Assembly: GCA_963811905.1 (NCBI GenBank)
Contig: CAWETK010000018.1
Coordinates: forward strand, 558,001 to 622,000
DNA from: DATFVA01 sp963811905
GTDB lineage: Bacteria > Bacteroidota > Ignavibacteria > Ignavibacteriales > Ignavibacteriaceae
Length of the DNA stretch: 64,000 nucleotides
Direction of reading: 5' to 3'
Below the pieces are notes generated by a model. It ran no database searches, was not told the DNA's origin, and was given only the letters and a program-made list of their open reading frames with translations. This document shows, one piece after another, positions 18,294 to 26,382 of the stretch (position 1 is the stretch's first letter; every line of letters starts with the position of its first letter). The position numbers and the translations under genes are program-made.

Positions 18294-18880
18294 TTTTTAA
18301 GCCAGTCCTCCGCTTTTTCAAGAATTTCCTCATTCAATTTTGCTGAACTATTGTACATTCCTTTTATGGATCTCTGACGTAAAGCTTCATATAGAATAAC
18401 TGCAGATGCAACAGAAACATTCAGACTCTGAACCATTCCAAACATAGGTATCATAAAAGTTCCATCAGCAGCTTCTGCAGCTTCCTCAGAAACGCCCCTA
18501 TGTTCATTACCCAGAACGATTGCAGTTTTCTCTGTAAGATCGAGGTCAAAAAGATTAACTGAATTCTCATTGAGAGCTGACGCATAAATTCTGAAGCCAT
18601 TAGCGTGAAGATTTGCATAGCACTCTTCAATTGACTTAAACTTTTCTTTCTCAACCCATTTGAAAGCAGAAGCAGATGATTTTTTTCCTATCTTCGGAAA
18701 TTGTTCAAAAGTATACACAAGTGAAACTTTAGGAACACCTACAGCATCGCAGGTTCTGAAAATCGCACTAACATTATGCGGATCGTGTATGTTTTCAATG
18801 ACTACTCTCAGAGTATTCTGGCGGGATCTCAGAACTCTTTCCACCTTTGCAACTCTTTTTTCGGTACGGATGCTTTTCAC
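18290..18880 (-). CDS. trmH: SpoU/TrmH family RNA 2'-O-methyltransferase
   Basis: SAM-dependent RNA 2'-O-ribose methyltransferase of 196 residues with the SPOUT knot fold. Motifs: IENIHDPHNVSAIFRTCDAVG (motif 1), IVLGNEHRGVSEEA (motif 2) and MFGMVQSLNVSVASAVILYE (motif 3, knot and SAM site). The N-terminal RTEKRVAKVERVLRSRQ and overall size fit TrmH (Gm18 of tRNA), though a related rRNA enzyme cannot be excluded. It is in the overlapping operon between the HicB-like gene and aroA. Confidence 0.9.
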   Translation of the reverse strand: MKSIRTEKRVAKVERVLRSRQNTLRVVIENIHDPHNVSAIFRTCDAVGVPKVSLVYTFEQFPKIGKKSSASAFKWVEKEKFKSIEECYANLHANGFRIYASALNENSVNLFDLDLTEKTAIVLGNEHRGVSEEAAEAADGTFMIPMFGMVQSLNVSVASAVILYEALRQRSIKGMYNSSAKLNEEILEKAEDWLKK

Positions 18881-19110
18881 AGACTGCTTTTATTAAATAC
18901 CAATTTATATATAGTTTTATTTTTCCCGGTCCGTGCCCGGTCGATCTTAAACTTGTCCTTTGAGTCAATCTTAAGATAATAACCTGCAAGCTCGATTATC
19001 TTCTCCATTACTGTATCCTCATCGTGAGCCCACGATTCGCATCCTTTAAGCCCGGGGATCTCAGCAGTATATCCGTCATCAGTTTTCTTAACAATAATAT
19101 CGAGAATCAT
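18877..19110 (-). CDS. HicB-like (UPF0150) small protein
   Basis: 77 residues. The pattern ILDIIVKKTDDGYTAEIPGLKGCESWAHDEDTV matches the HicB/UPF0150 fold: beta strand, DGGY-like turn, xxPGLxGCxxxGxTxEEA. No HicA toxin partner is next to it, and there is no C-terminal DNA-binding domain. It overlaps the trmH start by 4 bases and follows deoC by 6 bases, embedded in a housekeeping operon. A domesticated solitary HicB-like protein is more likely than an active toxin-antitoxin module. Confidence 0.75.
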   Translation of the reverse strand: MILDIIVKKTDDGYTAEIPGLKGCESWAHDEDTVMEKIIELAGYYLKIDSKDKFKIDRARTGKNKTIYKLVFNKSSL

Positions 19111-19116
19111 TTTACC

Positions 19117-19983
19117 TTAATAATTTGTATCGCTTTTTTCACCGAGTACTATTTTAACGCTGGCGCTTGCCCCTATCCTGTCGGCTCCGCTTGCAACCAT
19201 TGCCTCCGCATCTTCGCGTGATCTTATTCCTCCCGAAGCTTTAACACCGATTCCCGCACCCACAACATATTTCATAAGAGCTACGTCGCCCACCGTTGCT
19301 CCACCTTTGGAAAACCCGGTTGACGTCTTCACAAAATCTGCTCCGGCTTTCTTTACAAGCACGCAGGCTTTTATCTTTTCTTCGTCCGTAAGTAATGCGG
19401 TTTCAAGGATTACCTTGGAAATGACTCTGTGCTTCTTTGCAGTCTGAGCAACCTGGTAAATATCATTATAGACGTAATCGTAATCTCCTGCTTTCAGCCG
19501 GCCGACATTAATTACCATATCAACTTCTTTTGCTCCCCCTTCAATTGCCTGTTCAGCCTCAAACTTTTTCACTTCAGTTGTTGTCGCACCTAACGGGAAG
19601 CCGATAACTGTGCAGACTTTGACATCACTCCCGTTCAATAAATCGCTGCATAACGTTACAAAGGAAGGGTTAACACAAACGGATGCAAAATTATATTTCC
19701 TTGCCTCTCCGCATAGTTTGGTGATGTCTTCCGGAGTTGCATCGGGTTTTAATACAGTGTGATCGATCATCCCGGCTAACTTTTTATCCTGCAGGACGTG
19801 ACCAACTCCTATCCCCGCGGAGATTCTTTCCGCCCCGACATTGACAATATTATTAACTGCTTTCGGCTGAGTTACAACGTTTGTTTCCCATCCTTTGCAG
19901 GATTCAGTTGTACAGTAAAAATCCCGCAGCGTTTTTTCAAGGAATTCCTGTGAAACTTCTTCAGTTGAAATGCCGGGTTTCAT
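19117..19983 (-). CDS. deoC: Deoxyribose-phosphate aldolase
   Basis: Class I aldolase that splits deoxyribose 5-phosphate into acetaldehyde and glyceraldehyde 3-phosphate. The core shows IDHTVLKPDAT, VCVNPSFV, VDMVINVGRLK and KTSTGFSKGGATVGDVALM with the Schiff-base lysine, then GIKASGGIR. At about 288 residues it carries roughly 65 N-terminal residues (with CTTESCKGWET) not found in short bacterial DeoC of about 220. The ATG at 19983, just after the folD stop, is preferred over one 4 codons earlier that overlaps folD. Confidence 0.94.
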   Translation of the reverse strand: MKPGISTEEVSQEFLEKTLRDFYCTTESCKGWETNVVTQPKAVNNIVNVGAERISAGIGVGHVLQDKKLAGMIDHTVLKPDATPEDITKLCGEARKYNFASVCVNPSFVTLCSDLLNGSDVKVCTVIGFPLGATTTEVKKFEAEQAIEGGAKEVDMVINVGRLKAGDYDYVYNDIYQVAQTAKKHRVISKVILETALLTDEEKIKACVLVKKAGADFVKTSTGFSKGGATVGDVALMKYVVGAGIGVKASGGIRSREDAEAMVASGADRIGASASVKIVLGEKSDTNY

Positions 19984-19984
19984 A

Positions 19985-20863
19985 TTATTCACCATATTTT
20001 TGATAAGCTTTAAAAGTGTTCTGGAGCAGCATAGCCCTGGTCATTGGACCTACACCGCCGGGAACAGGGGTAATATATGAACTTTTCCTGGAAACATTTT
20101 CATAATCAACGTCGCCTACCAGCCTGTAGCCTTTGGATTTGGAAGGATCGTCTATCCGGTTGATACCTACATCTATTACTACCACTCCATCTTTTACCAT
20201 ATCAGCTTTAACAAATTCAGGACTCCCGATTGCAGCAATAAGTATATCTGCCTGAATCGTATATTCCTGCAGATTTTTTGCGGCGGAATGGCAGATTGTT
20301 ACCACTGAATTGGCGTGCTCTTTCTTCTGAAGCATTATATTCGCTATAGGTTTTCCTACAATGTTGCTTCGGCCGAGAACTACTACATGCTTCCCTTTTG
20401 TCTCAATGCCGTACCGGATTAGCAGTTCCTGTATCCCTGCCGGTGTGCAGGAAGCAAATGTATCCTTCCCTATAACAAGGTTGCCGATGCTTACAGGACT
20501 GAATCCATCAACGTCCTTTTTCGGCGATATAGCTTCTATTATTTTATTCTCATCAATATGTTTGGGCAGAGGAAGCTGAACAAGTATGCCGTGGAAATCC
20601 GGGTCCTCATTATATTTTTTTACAAGTGCAAGTAAATCATTTTCTGAAATATCTGCAGTATGATTTTCGGCTTTTGTTCTCATCCCGATTTCCTGACAAT
20701 CCTTAATCTTACTCCTTACATATACCTGTGAAGCAGGATCTTCGCCCACAAGGATTGTAACGAGTCCCGGAACATTTCTGCCTTCATCTTTCAGTTTGTC
20801 TATTTTTTGTTTCAGTTCTTCTCTTATATCAGCAGCTGTCTTTTTACCATCAATTATTGTCAT
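19985..20863 (-). CDS. folD: Bifunctional methylenetetrahydrofolate dehydrogenase/cyclohydrolase
   Basis: Interconverts 5,10-methylene-THF, methenyl-THF and 10-formyl-THF using NADP. Length 292 is typical. Motifs: QVYVRSKIKDCQEIG with the catalytic lysine, GILVQLPLPKHID, VVVLGRSNIVGKP (NADP site) and TPVPGGVGPMTRAMLLQNT. Its start overlaps the methyltransferase stop by 4 bases, so it is probably translated by coupling. It provides one-carbon units for purine and methionine synthesis. Confidence 0.97.
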   Translation of the reverse strand: MTIIDGKKTAADIREELKQKIDKLKDEGRNVPGLVTILVGEDPASQVYVRSKIKDCQEIGMRTKAENHTADISENDLLALVKKYNEDPDFHGILVQLPLPKHIDENKIIEAISPKKDVDGFSPVSIGNLVIGKDTFASCTPAGIQELLIRYGIETKGKHVVVLGRSNIVGKPIANIMLQKKEHANSVVTICHSAAKNLQEYTIQADILIAAIGSPEFVKADMVKDGVVVIDVGINRIDDPSKSKGYRLVGDVDYENVSRKSSYITPVPGGVGPMTRAMLLQNTFKAYQKYGE

Positions 20864-21891
20864 TCAGTTACTGTCTCTTTCATTTTTATTTCATTTAATT
20901 TATTAAGCATTGAAAAATCATAACCATATTTTTGGGTAAGATGTCTTTTTAATTTTATGTCCGCCAGAATTTCTTCCGCAAAAGGGTTTGAATTCTGCCA
21001 CCCGGTCAATTTATTTTTCCTGTAGTTTTCGAGTCTTCTCAGGGTTATTTCGCAAAATATGGGATCAATATCAATAGTATAACAGCTTCTCCCTTCAATT
21101 TCAGAAGCTATCAGGGTTGTACCAGAATGTGAAAAGAAATCTATAACAAGATCTTCCGGTCTGCTTCCTGCTTTGATAATTCTCTGAATAGCCTTTAGCG
21201 GCTTCTGAGCATAGCAGCCATTCACATTTTCATTCATCCTGTAGAATATCTGCTGAATATCAACCCAGACATTTCCGGCACGTATAAACTCAGACTTACT
21301 TCTTTCAAAATTCTGAGTAGTTTTACCATTCACTTTTTTATAGTAACCATTCATTATTTTGGGTATCTCAGTGTATTCAGCTTCCGTGTTGAAACAGGGT
21401 TTCCCTTTAATATAATAAAGAAGCTCCTGTCTTACCGACATCCAGTTCTTCTGTGTGCCGTATCCCCTCTGGTTTCTCATTGTAATAAAACTCCGGCTCT
21501 TAAATCCGGACTCCTTCATCATATTTATAAAATCAGGAAGAGGCTGAAAATGATTATTCTGATCCGCTCCGAGCCATATATAAAGAGAGGCATCTTCTCC
21601 AAGAAAATCGTAAGTATTTTTTATCCAGTCTCTGCTCCATTCAATAAATTCCGCAACTTCCGTTTCTTTGAATGCAACAAAATTATAAGGAGGATCATGA
21701 ACTGCCAGTACTGCTTTCCTTCCGTTCTTTAATTTTTCTATGGCAGAAGGATCTGAACTATCAAGACAGCCGATTTTATGATTGGATATTTTATCTTTCC
21801 AGACTTCACCTGTTTTGAATCGTGTGTACGGAAGGAGTAATTCGCGCAGTTTATCATCGAGGTCGATCCTTGGTAACGGAAAATTTATCAT
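20860..21891 (-). CDS. DNA (N6-adenine or N4-cytosine) methyltransferase, beta class, without restriction partner
   Basis: Predicted DNA methyltransferase of 343 residues. Motif IV, VHDPPYNF (about residue 63-70), comes first. Motif I-like VIDFFSHSGTTLIASEIEGR (about 245-265) and DIDPIFCEITLRRLE follow, the order of beta-class enzymes. DPPY favours adenine N6, but N4-cytosine is possible. The SHSGTT version of the SAM loop is less common than AGSGTT. No endonuclease gene is adjacent; it lies 6 bases after the YmdB-like gene and overlaps folD by 4 bases. Probably an orphan, regulatory or maintenance methylase. Confidence 0.88.
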   Translation of the reverse strand: MINFPLPRIDLDDKLRELLLPYTRFKTGEVWKDKISNHKIGCLDSSDPSAIEKLKNGRKAVLAVHDPPYNFVAFKETEVAEFIEWSRDWIKNTYDFLGEDASLYIWLGADQNNHFQPLPDFINMMKESGFKSRSFITMRNQRGYGTQKNWMSVRQELLYYIKGKPCFNTEAEYTEIPKIMNGYYKKVNGKTTQNFERSKSEFIRAGNVWVDIQQIFYRMNENVNGCYAQKPLKAIQRIIKAGSRPEDLVIDFFSHSGTTLIASEIEGRSCYTIDIDPIFCEITLRRLENYRKNKLTGWQNSNPFAEEILADIKLKRHLTQKYGYDFSMLNKLNEIKMKETVTE

Positions 21892-21897
21892 ACTCTC

Positions 21898-22701
21898 TTA
21901 TTCTGCTTTTTTAACGAACTCCGGGAAAAGAATTTTTTCCAGTTCGATTGTTTTTCCTGTCTCTGCATCGATCTTAAAGAGCATCCCGCAAATGTGGACG
22001 TCATTCTGAGCTGTTTCATATTTCTGGGGTGTCTGATAAAGGAACCGGTTTATAGCTGCGATAGTCTTCATTCCGATGACAGAATCATAAGGACCGGTCA
22101 TTCCGACATCCGTTATATAACCTGTACCCATAGGAAAGATGCGCTCATCATTTGTCTGGATATGAGTATGCGTCCCAACGAGTACGCTGACTTTCCCGTC
22201 TACATAATTCACCAGTGCAAGTTTTTCTGCAGTAGCCTCGGCGTGAAAGTCGATGAAGATTACATTTGTCTCTTCTCTTAATTTAGGAATTATCCAGTCG
22301 CAGCTTCTGAAGGGATCATCGATAGTAGCCATAAACGTTCTGCCCTGGAGGTTAAGAACGGCGACCTTTCCTTTCTTAGTTTCGGCTATGTAATACCCGT
22401 TTCCGTAGGTTCCCCGCGGGTAATTCAGGGGGCGTATTGCGCGCGGTTCATTTTTCAGGTAATCCTGAGACTGATGTTTATCCCATGTATGATTTCCGCC
22501 GGTAATTACATGAACTCCGAGGTTAAACAGGACCTCACCCTCTTTATTGGTGCATCCTTTGCCATCGGAGGCATTTTCACCATTAGCAATGACAAGATCA
22601 GGCTTGTATTTCTGGATTAGTCCCGGCAGCCATGTCTGCACCATATCCATACCGGGTTTCCCTACGATATCCCCGATAAAAAGAATATTAATTTGATTCA
22701 T
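21898..22701 (-). CDS. YmdB-family metallophosphoesterase (TIGR00282)
   Basis: Metal-dependent phosphodiesterase; the B. subtilis relative YmdB hydrolyses 2',3'-cyclic nucleotides. 267 residues with ILFIGDIVGKPG at the N-terminus (first Asp metal ligand), VIANGENASDGKG, ITGGNHTWDK, FIDFHAEATAEK, VLVGTHTHIQTND and MTGPYDSVIGM, all diagnostic of the family. I prefer the ATG at 22701, which puts the first strand at the terminus, over one 3 codons upstream. First gene of the operon running to 15.9 kb. Confidence 0.92.
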   Translation of the reverse strand: MNQINILFIGDIVGKPGMDMVQTWLPGLIQKYKPDLVIANGENASDGKGCTNKEGEVLFNLGVHVITGGNHTWDKHQSQDYLKNEPRAIRPLNYPRGTYGNGYYIAETKKGKVAVLNLQGRTFMATIDDPFRSCDWIIPKLREETNVIFIDFHAEATAEKLALVNYVDGKVSVLVGTHTHIQTNDERIFPMGTGYITDVGMTGPYDSVIGMKTIAAINRFLYQTPQKYETAQNDVHICGMLFKIDAETGKTIELEKILFPEFVKKAE

Positions 22702-23028
22702 AATAACCATAAAGTGATTTTTAAATATATTGAAAAGAGGAGAGAATTAAAAAAAATGAGTCCCGGAGCCTGATTTTACCTGAAGATAGTCCGGGTGATG
22801 ACCTCCGGAATAGACAGGTATAGGCTTGTTGAAGGCCTTTTGATGGGTAATTGAAATAGCTTGAATGGTTCTCCCGATATCGGTTGCTTCAGCCTGCCTC
22901 CGGCGTTTATGAATTAGGATATCACGGGGAGCAGGAATTTAGTCCGGCCTGACTCTATCCCGCCGAAATTTTTAATTCATTCTCCCTTTTTCACAGAATA
23001 TGTTATCTTTGGGAAACCGATTAGAAAA
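22702..23028. other. Divergent promoter region
   Basis: About 320 bases between the YmdB-operon (minus) and the exonuclease fusion gene (plus). No RNA gene or repeat recognised. It should hold promoters in both directions; the rightward one is visible at 23004. Confidence 0.55.
23004..23011 (+). promoter_or_regulatory. Bacteroidota-type -7 element (TAnnTTTG)
   Basis: TATCTTTG matches the TAnnTTTG -7 consensus of the primary sigma factor of Bacteroidota. It lies 17 bases before the ATG at 23029, giving a very short leader of around 10 bases. No clear -33 TTTG is seen, so the assignment is moderate. Confidence 0.5.
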
Positions 23029-24759
23029 ATGCTGAAAGACACGCTGGAAATACCTCTCGAACAAGCCTCCTTCTCAATAATTGATGTTGAGACTACAGGA
23101 TTATCCGCCCGTTACAACAATATAATAGAGATCGGGATAGTCAAGATTTCCGATCTTAAAATTACGGACTCATATCATTCAATGATAAACCCCGGCAAGC
23201 CTATTCCCTATTATATTTCGCAGTTTACAGGTATAACGGATGCTGATATCTATGATGCACCATTCTTTGAAGATGCAGCAGAAGAGATACTGAATTTTAT
23301 TTCAGAAGATATTATAGGGGGACATAATTTCTCTTTCGATAAGAGCTTCCTGAAAAAGGAGTTCCTTTATGCAGGCAAGGGACTGTTATACAACCGGGAC
23401 GTATGCACCCTGAAGCTTGCAAGAAGAATGTATCCCGACCTCAGGAGCAGATCTTTGTCTAATATGTGCAGACACTTTAAACTGCATAACGAAGGCTCTC
23501 ACCGGGCTTTATCGGATGCGAAGGTAACTGCGCAGCTGCTTATACGGATGATGGAGGAACTGAGAGAAAAACACAACATTCATACTGTAGAAGAACTGTT
23601 GAGTTATCATAAAAAACCTGCCGTAAAGGGAAAGACAAGCCGTGTAAAAGAATCATTACGGGAAGAAGTATCCGCGCTTCCTCAGGCTCCAGGAATATAT
23701 TATTTCCTGAATTCGAAAAATAACATCATTTACATCGGGAAAGCGAAGTCTTTGAGGGATAGAATAAAATCATACTTCTCCCCTACTGCTCCCCGGAAAG
23801 CTAAGAAGATAGTCCAGCAGGCATCCCGTATAAAGATAGAGATCACTAATACAGAGCTTACGGCTCTGCTTATGGAAGCTGAATCAATTAAACTGGTGAA
23901 TCCAAAACATAATACACAGCTTAAAGAATACGGTAATAAATATTTTTTAAGAATTGATGCTGTAAACGAATTTCCCGGTATAGAGATCTGCAACTATTTT
24001 GATTTCGATGGAAGAGATTACTTCGGACTCTTCATCACCAGGAAGAAAGCTGCTGCATTACTTGAAATGCTTCATAAGACATTTGCTCTAAGGGAATGCA
24101 GCGATATTGAATTCGCGAGAGAAAAGATATGTTTCCTTGCCGACATTGAAAGATGTCTTGCTCCCTGCGTTACCAAATCGAAAGCAGAGTACATTGAGGA
24201 AGTCGGTAAGGTTTATGATTTCCTGTATGGAAAGAACCAGTTTGCACTAACCCGCCTGCTGAATAAGATGAAGGAATATTCTGATAAACAGAAATACGAA
24301 AAAGCAGCTGAAGTTAAAGATGTTATAGATATGATACTTAACCAGACATATAAGTCATCAGTCCTGGCGGAGCCTGTAAATAAAGCAAATGTATTATTTG
24401 AGATCCGCGGGAGCTTTGAGAACGACTATATGCTGCTGCTTTCAGGAAAGATTTATATTAAAAAGTATGCTGTGAACGGGACAGACCATTTTGAAGAAGC
24501 GCTGGATGATCATTTCAGCGGAACAATAAATTTGTCAGTTCTGCCAGAGGAAGAAGATCTCGAGAAAATGAAGATCACTCTTAATTGGCTGATAAAGAAC
24601 CGGGACCTGGTACGGGTATTTTATCTAAAGGAGTACACCAGCAAGGAGGAACTTTATAAAAAAATATCTTCCGGTAATTTCAGAAGTGCCCCGTCTCCTG
24701 AAGTATATTATGATATAAAGGAATTTATAAATAAGGAGAGCCCTGAAGAAATGAACTGA
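23029..24759 (+). CDS. DnaQ-type exonuclease fused to GIY-YIG/UvrC-like nuclease
   Basis: 576-residue fusion. Residues about 15-185 form a DEDDh 3'-5' exonuclease: FSIIDVETTGLSARYNN (Exo I), GGHNFSFDKSFL (Exo II) and HRALSDAKVTAQLL (Exo III). From about 215 a GIY-YIG domain follows: LPQAPGIYYFLNSKNNIIYIG and KAKSLRDRIKSYF. Near 405-430 there is a UVR-like helical hairpin, LLNKMKEYSDKQKYEKAAEV. The layout equals the known DnaQ-UvrC (Cho-like) fusions of mycobacteria and Bacteroidota, implying DNA repair. It lacks the UvrC C-terminal RNase H-like nuclease, so it probably makes a single incision. Monocistronic. Confidence 0.9.
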   Translation: MLKDTLEIPLEQASFSIIDVETTGLSARYNNIIEIGIVKISDLKITDSYHSMINPGKPIPYYISQFTGITDADIYDAPFFEDAAEEILNFISEDIIGGHNFSFDKSFLKKEFLYAGKGLLYNRDVCTLKLARRMYPDLRSRSLSNMCRHFKLHNEGSHRALSDAKVTAQLLIRMMEELREKHNIHTVEELLSYHKKPAVKGKTSRVKESLREEVSALPQAPGIYYFLNSKNNIIYIGKAKSLRDRIKSYFSPTAPRKAKKIVQQASRIKIEITNTELTALLMEAESIKLVNPKHNTQLKEYGNKYFLRIDAVNEFPGIEICNYFDFDGRDYFGLFITRKKAAALLEMLHKTFALRECSDIEFAREKICFLADIERCLAPCVTKSKAEYIEEVGKVYDFLYGKNQFALTRLLNKMKEYSDKQKYEKAAEVKDVIDMILNQTYKSSVLAEPVNKANVLFEIRGSFENDYMLLLSGKIYIKKYAVNGTDHFEEALDDHFSGTINLSVLPEEEDLEKMKITLNWLIKNRDLVRVFYLKEYTSKEELYKKISSGNFRSAPSPEVYYDIKEFINKESPEEMN

Positions 24760-24784
24760 TACTGAACGTACTTATTCCCTTCTG

Positions 24785-25285
24785 CTAATCTCGTTCTGCC
24801 GCGATCTTCGTCCATTTTATTCCGGCACTGTCGGATACATCATAATTCAGAAGCATCTGCCCACCATAATGGCCATCCTCAAAATATGCGAAAACCCATT
24901 TATTATTCAGGACGTAGATTTCCCTGTCATAGAAACGCATCGTACCTCCTAAAACTCCTTTGTAAGGGATTAATTCATTATGACGGGTTAAGTCAGCGAT
25001 AATTTCCTTTACAGGATCACTCAGACCTTTTTCTTTAAATAGTTTAATATCCCGCAAGGTTAATCCGGAATTCCCCTGTAAATTTCTTTTATTAAGCTGA
25101 AGCAGATACTTTGTGCTATCCTGCAGTAAAACCTGATGAGATTTCTCATTCGCTGAACTTTTAATCGTTTCTGAATATTTTATTTTAAGCCTGGATAATT
25201 CACTCCCGGTATTTAAATATAAAACAAGGAACAACGCTGCCAACAAGACCGGGATGGCCAGGAATAAGATTCTGAATGATTTCAT
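24785..25285 (-). CDS. Hypothetical membrane-anchored protein, 166 aa
   Basis: Family not recognised. An N-terminal hydrophobic segment (ILFLAIPVLLAALFLVLYL, about 6-24) followed by a charged, partly helical domain suggests a single-pass anchor with the rest outside the cytoplasm. The distal half has LGGTMRFYDREIYVLNNKWVF and FEDGHYGGQMLLNYDV, a compact beta-rich domain. Convergent with the exonuclease fusion gene, 25 bases away. Confidence 0.65.
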   Translation of the reverse strand: MKSFRILFLAIPVLLAALFLVLYLNTGSELSRLKIKYSETIKSSANEKSHQVLLQDSTKYLLQLNKRNLQGNSGLTLRDIKLFKEKGLSDPVKEIIADLTRHNELIPYKGVLGGTMRFYDREIYVLNNKWVFAYFEDGHYGGQMLLNYDVSDSAGIKWTKIAAERD

Positions 25286-25436
25286 TCTTAAAATTTCCTT
25301 TCTTATTGTCAGAAATATAGAATTAAATTCTCAACTGCCGTTCCAAATTATTACAATAGTGCATCACCACAACCTCACCAATGTCCCTTCATTTTTCGCT
25401 CTACAGTCGACGTGTATATTAACTGATTTTAATAAT

Positions 25437-26348
25437 TCAGAGGTTCAGCAGGATTACGGCGCCTGCTAAAATTATTATGACTGCTATAACTCTTCTTATC
25501 AGGTGTCTTTCTCTGAACAGCCTGCCTCCGAAAATAACCGCCATCAAAACTGATAAACGTTTAACAGAAATTACCAGTGCAACAGGAGCTGCCCTTGTAG
25601 CCTCTATCTGGGTAAATCGATATATAACTGTCGCTGCAGAAATGATAATTAATAAATAAAGTATTTTCCGGGGGATTTGTTTCAGAGGCTGCAGCCTGCC
25701 TTTATACCTGATTAAGATTACAATCGTAAAAATGACAGCATAGAACAGTTGCTGAAACGCCATAAATTTATACGGAGATAGTTTTAAATCTGTCAGAAGG
25801 ATCCTGTCAAGAAGCGAGGTGATCGTAAAAAGAATAAGGGCTATGATTACATAAGAATACTTTGAAAATCTGAATAATGATGAGAATGACATTAAGTAAT
25901 CCCTCAGTAGTCTTCGTCGCTTTTCTGTCCCCCTGATATTCCGGCCGGCTTCGAGAATAATTGTCCCGGCTATCATAAGAAATACCCCGAACCATTCAAA
26001 CACAGTCAGATAATCATTTATCAGAATTGCTCCCAGTACTGCAACGAGTCCCGGGGTTAATGCCAGCAATGGCAGAGCTTCACTTATCTCAAGATTCTTG
26101 ATAGAATACATTACAAAAAGGAAAGCCGCTGCACTCAATACTGTTTTAATGGCGAGTACCAGCATACTTAAGGTAAAGAGGTCTTCGTATCCGATCATTC
26201 CGAAAAAAGGCATTGAAAACAGGAGAGTAATAATTGATACCAGGAAAGTAAAATTCAGGACGTCGGATGAGAATAATGCTTTCTTCTCATAGACGGCGGA
26301 TATGGCAGAAAAGACTGCTGAGATAAAAGCTAACCAGAACCAGTACAT
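25437..26348 (-). CDS. EamA/DMT-superfamily transporter
   Basis: 303-residue integral membrane protein with about ten hydrophobic helices in two EamA halves (each starting with patterns such as AFISAVFSAISAVYEKKAL and YVIIALILFTITSLLDRILL). This family exports or imports amino acids, nucleotide sugars or other metabolites; the substrate cannot be read. A short conserved end, KRLSVLMAVIFGGRLFRERH, is typical of the second half. It follows the TonB receptor gene by 34 bases and may be in the same transcript. Confidence 0.85.
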   Translation of the reverse strand: MYWFWLAFISAVFSAISAVYEKKALFSSDVLNFTFLVSIITLLFSMPFFGMIGYEDLFTLSMLVLAIKTVLSAAAFLFVMYSIKNLEISEALPLLALTPGLVAVLGAILINDYLTVFEWFGVFLMIAGTIILEAGRNIRGTEKRRRLLRDYLMSFSSLFRFSKYSYVIIALILFTITSLLDRILLTDLKLSPYKFMAFQQLFYAVIFTIVILIRYKGRLQPLKQIPRKILYLLIIISAATVIYRFTQIEATRAAPVALVISVKRLSVLMAVIFGGRLFRERHLIRRVIAVIIILAGAVILLNL

Positions 26349-26382
26349 ATTTATAATAATTCCTTAACCGGGGTTAGCCGGA

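Noticed and set aside
18877..19110. Active HicAB toxin-antitoxin module
   Set aside because: No HicA-like ORF is adjacent on either side and the gene overlaps housekeeping genes.
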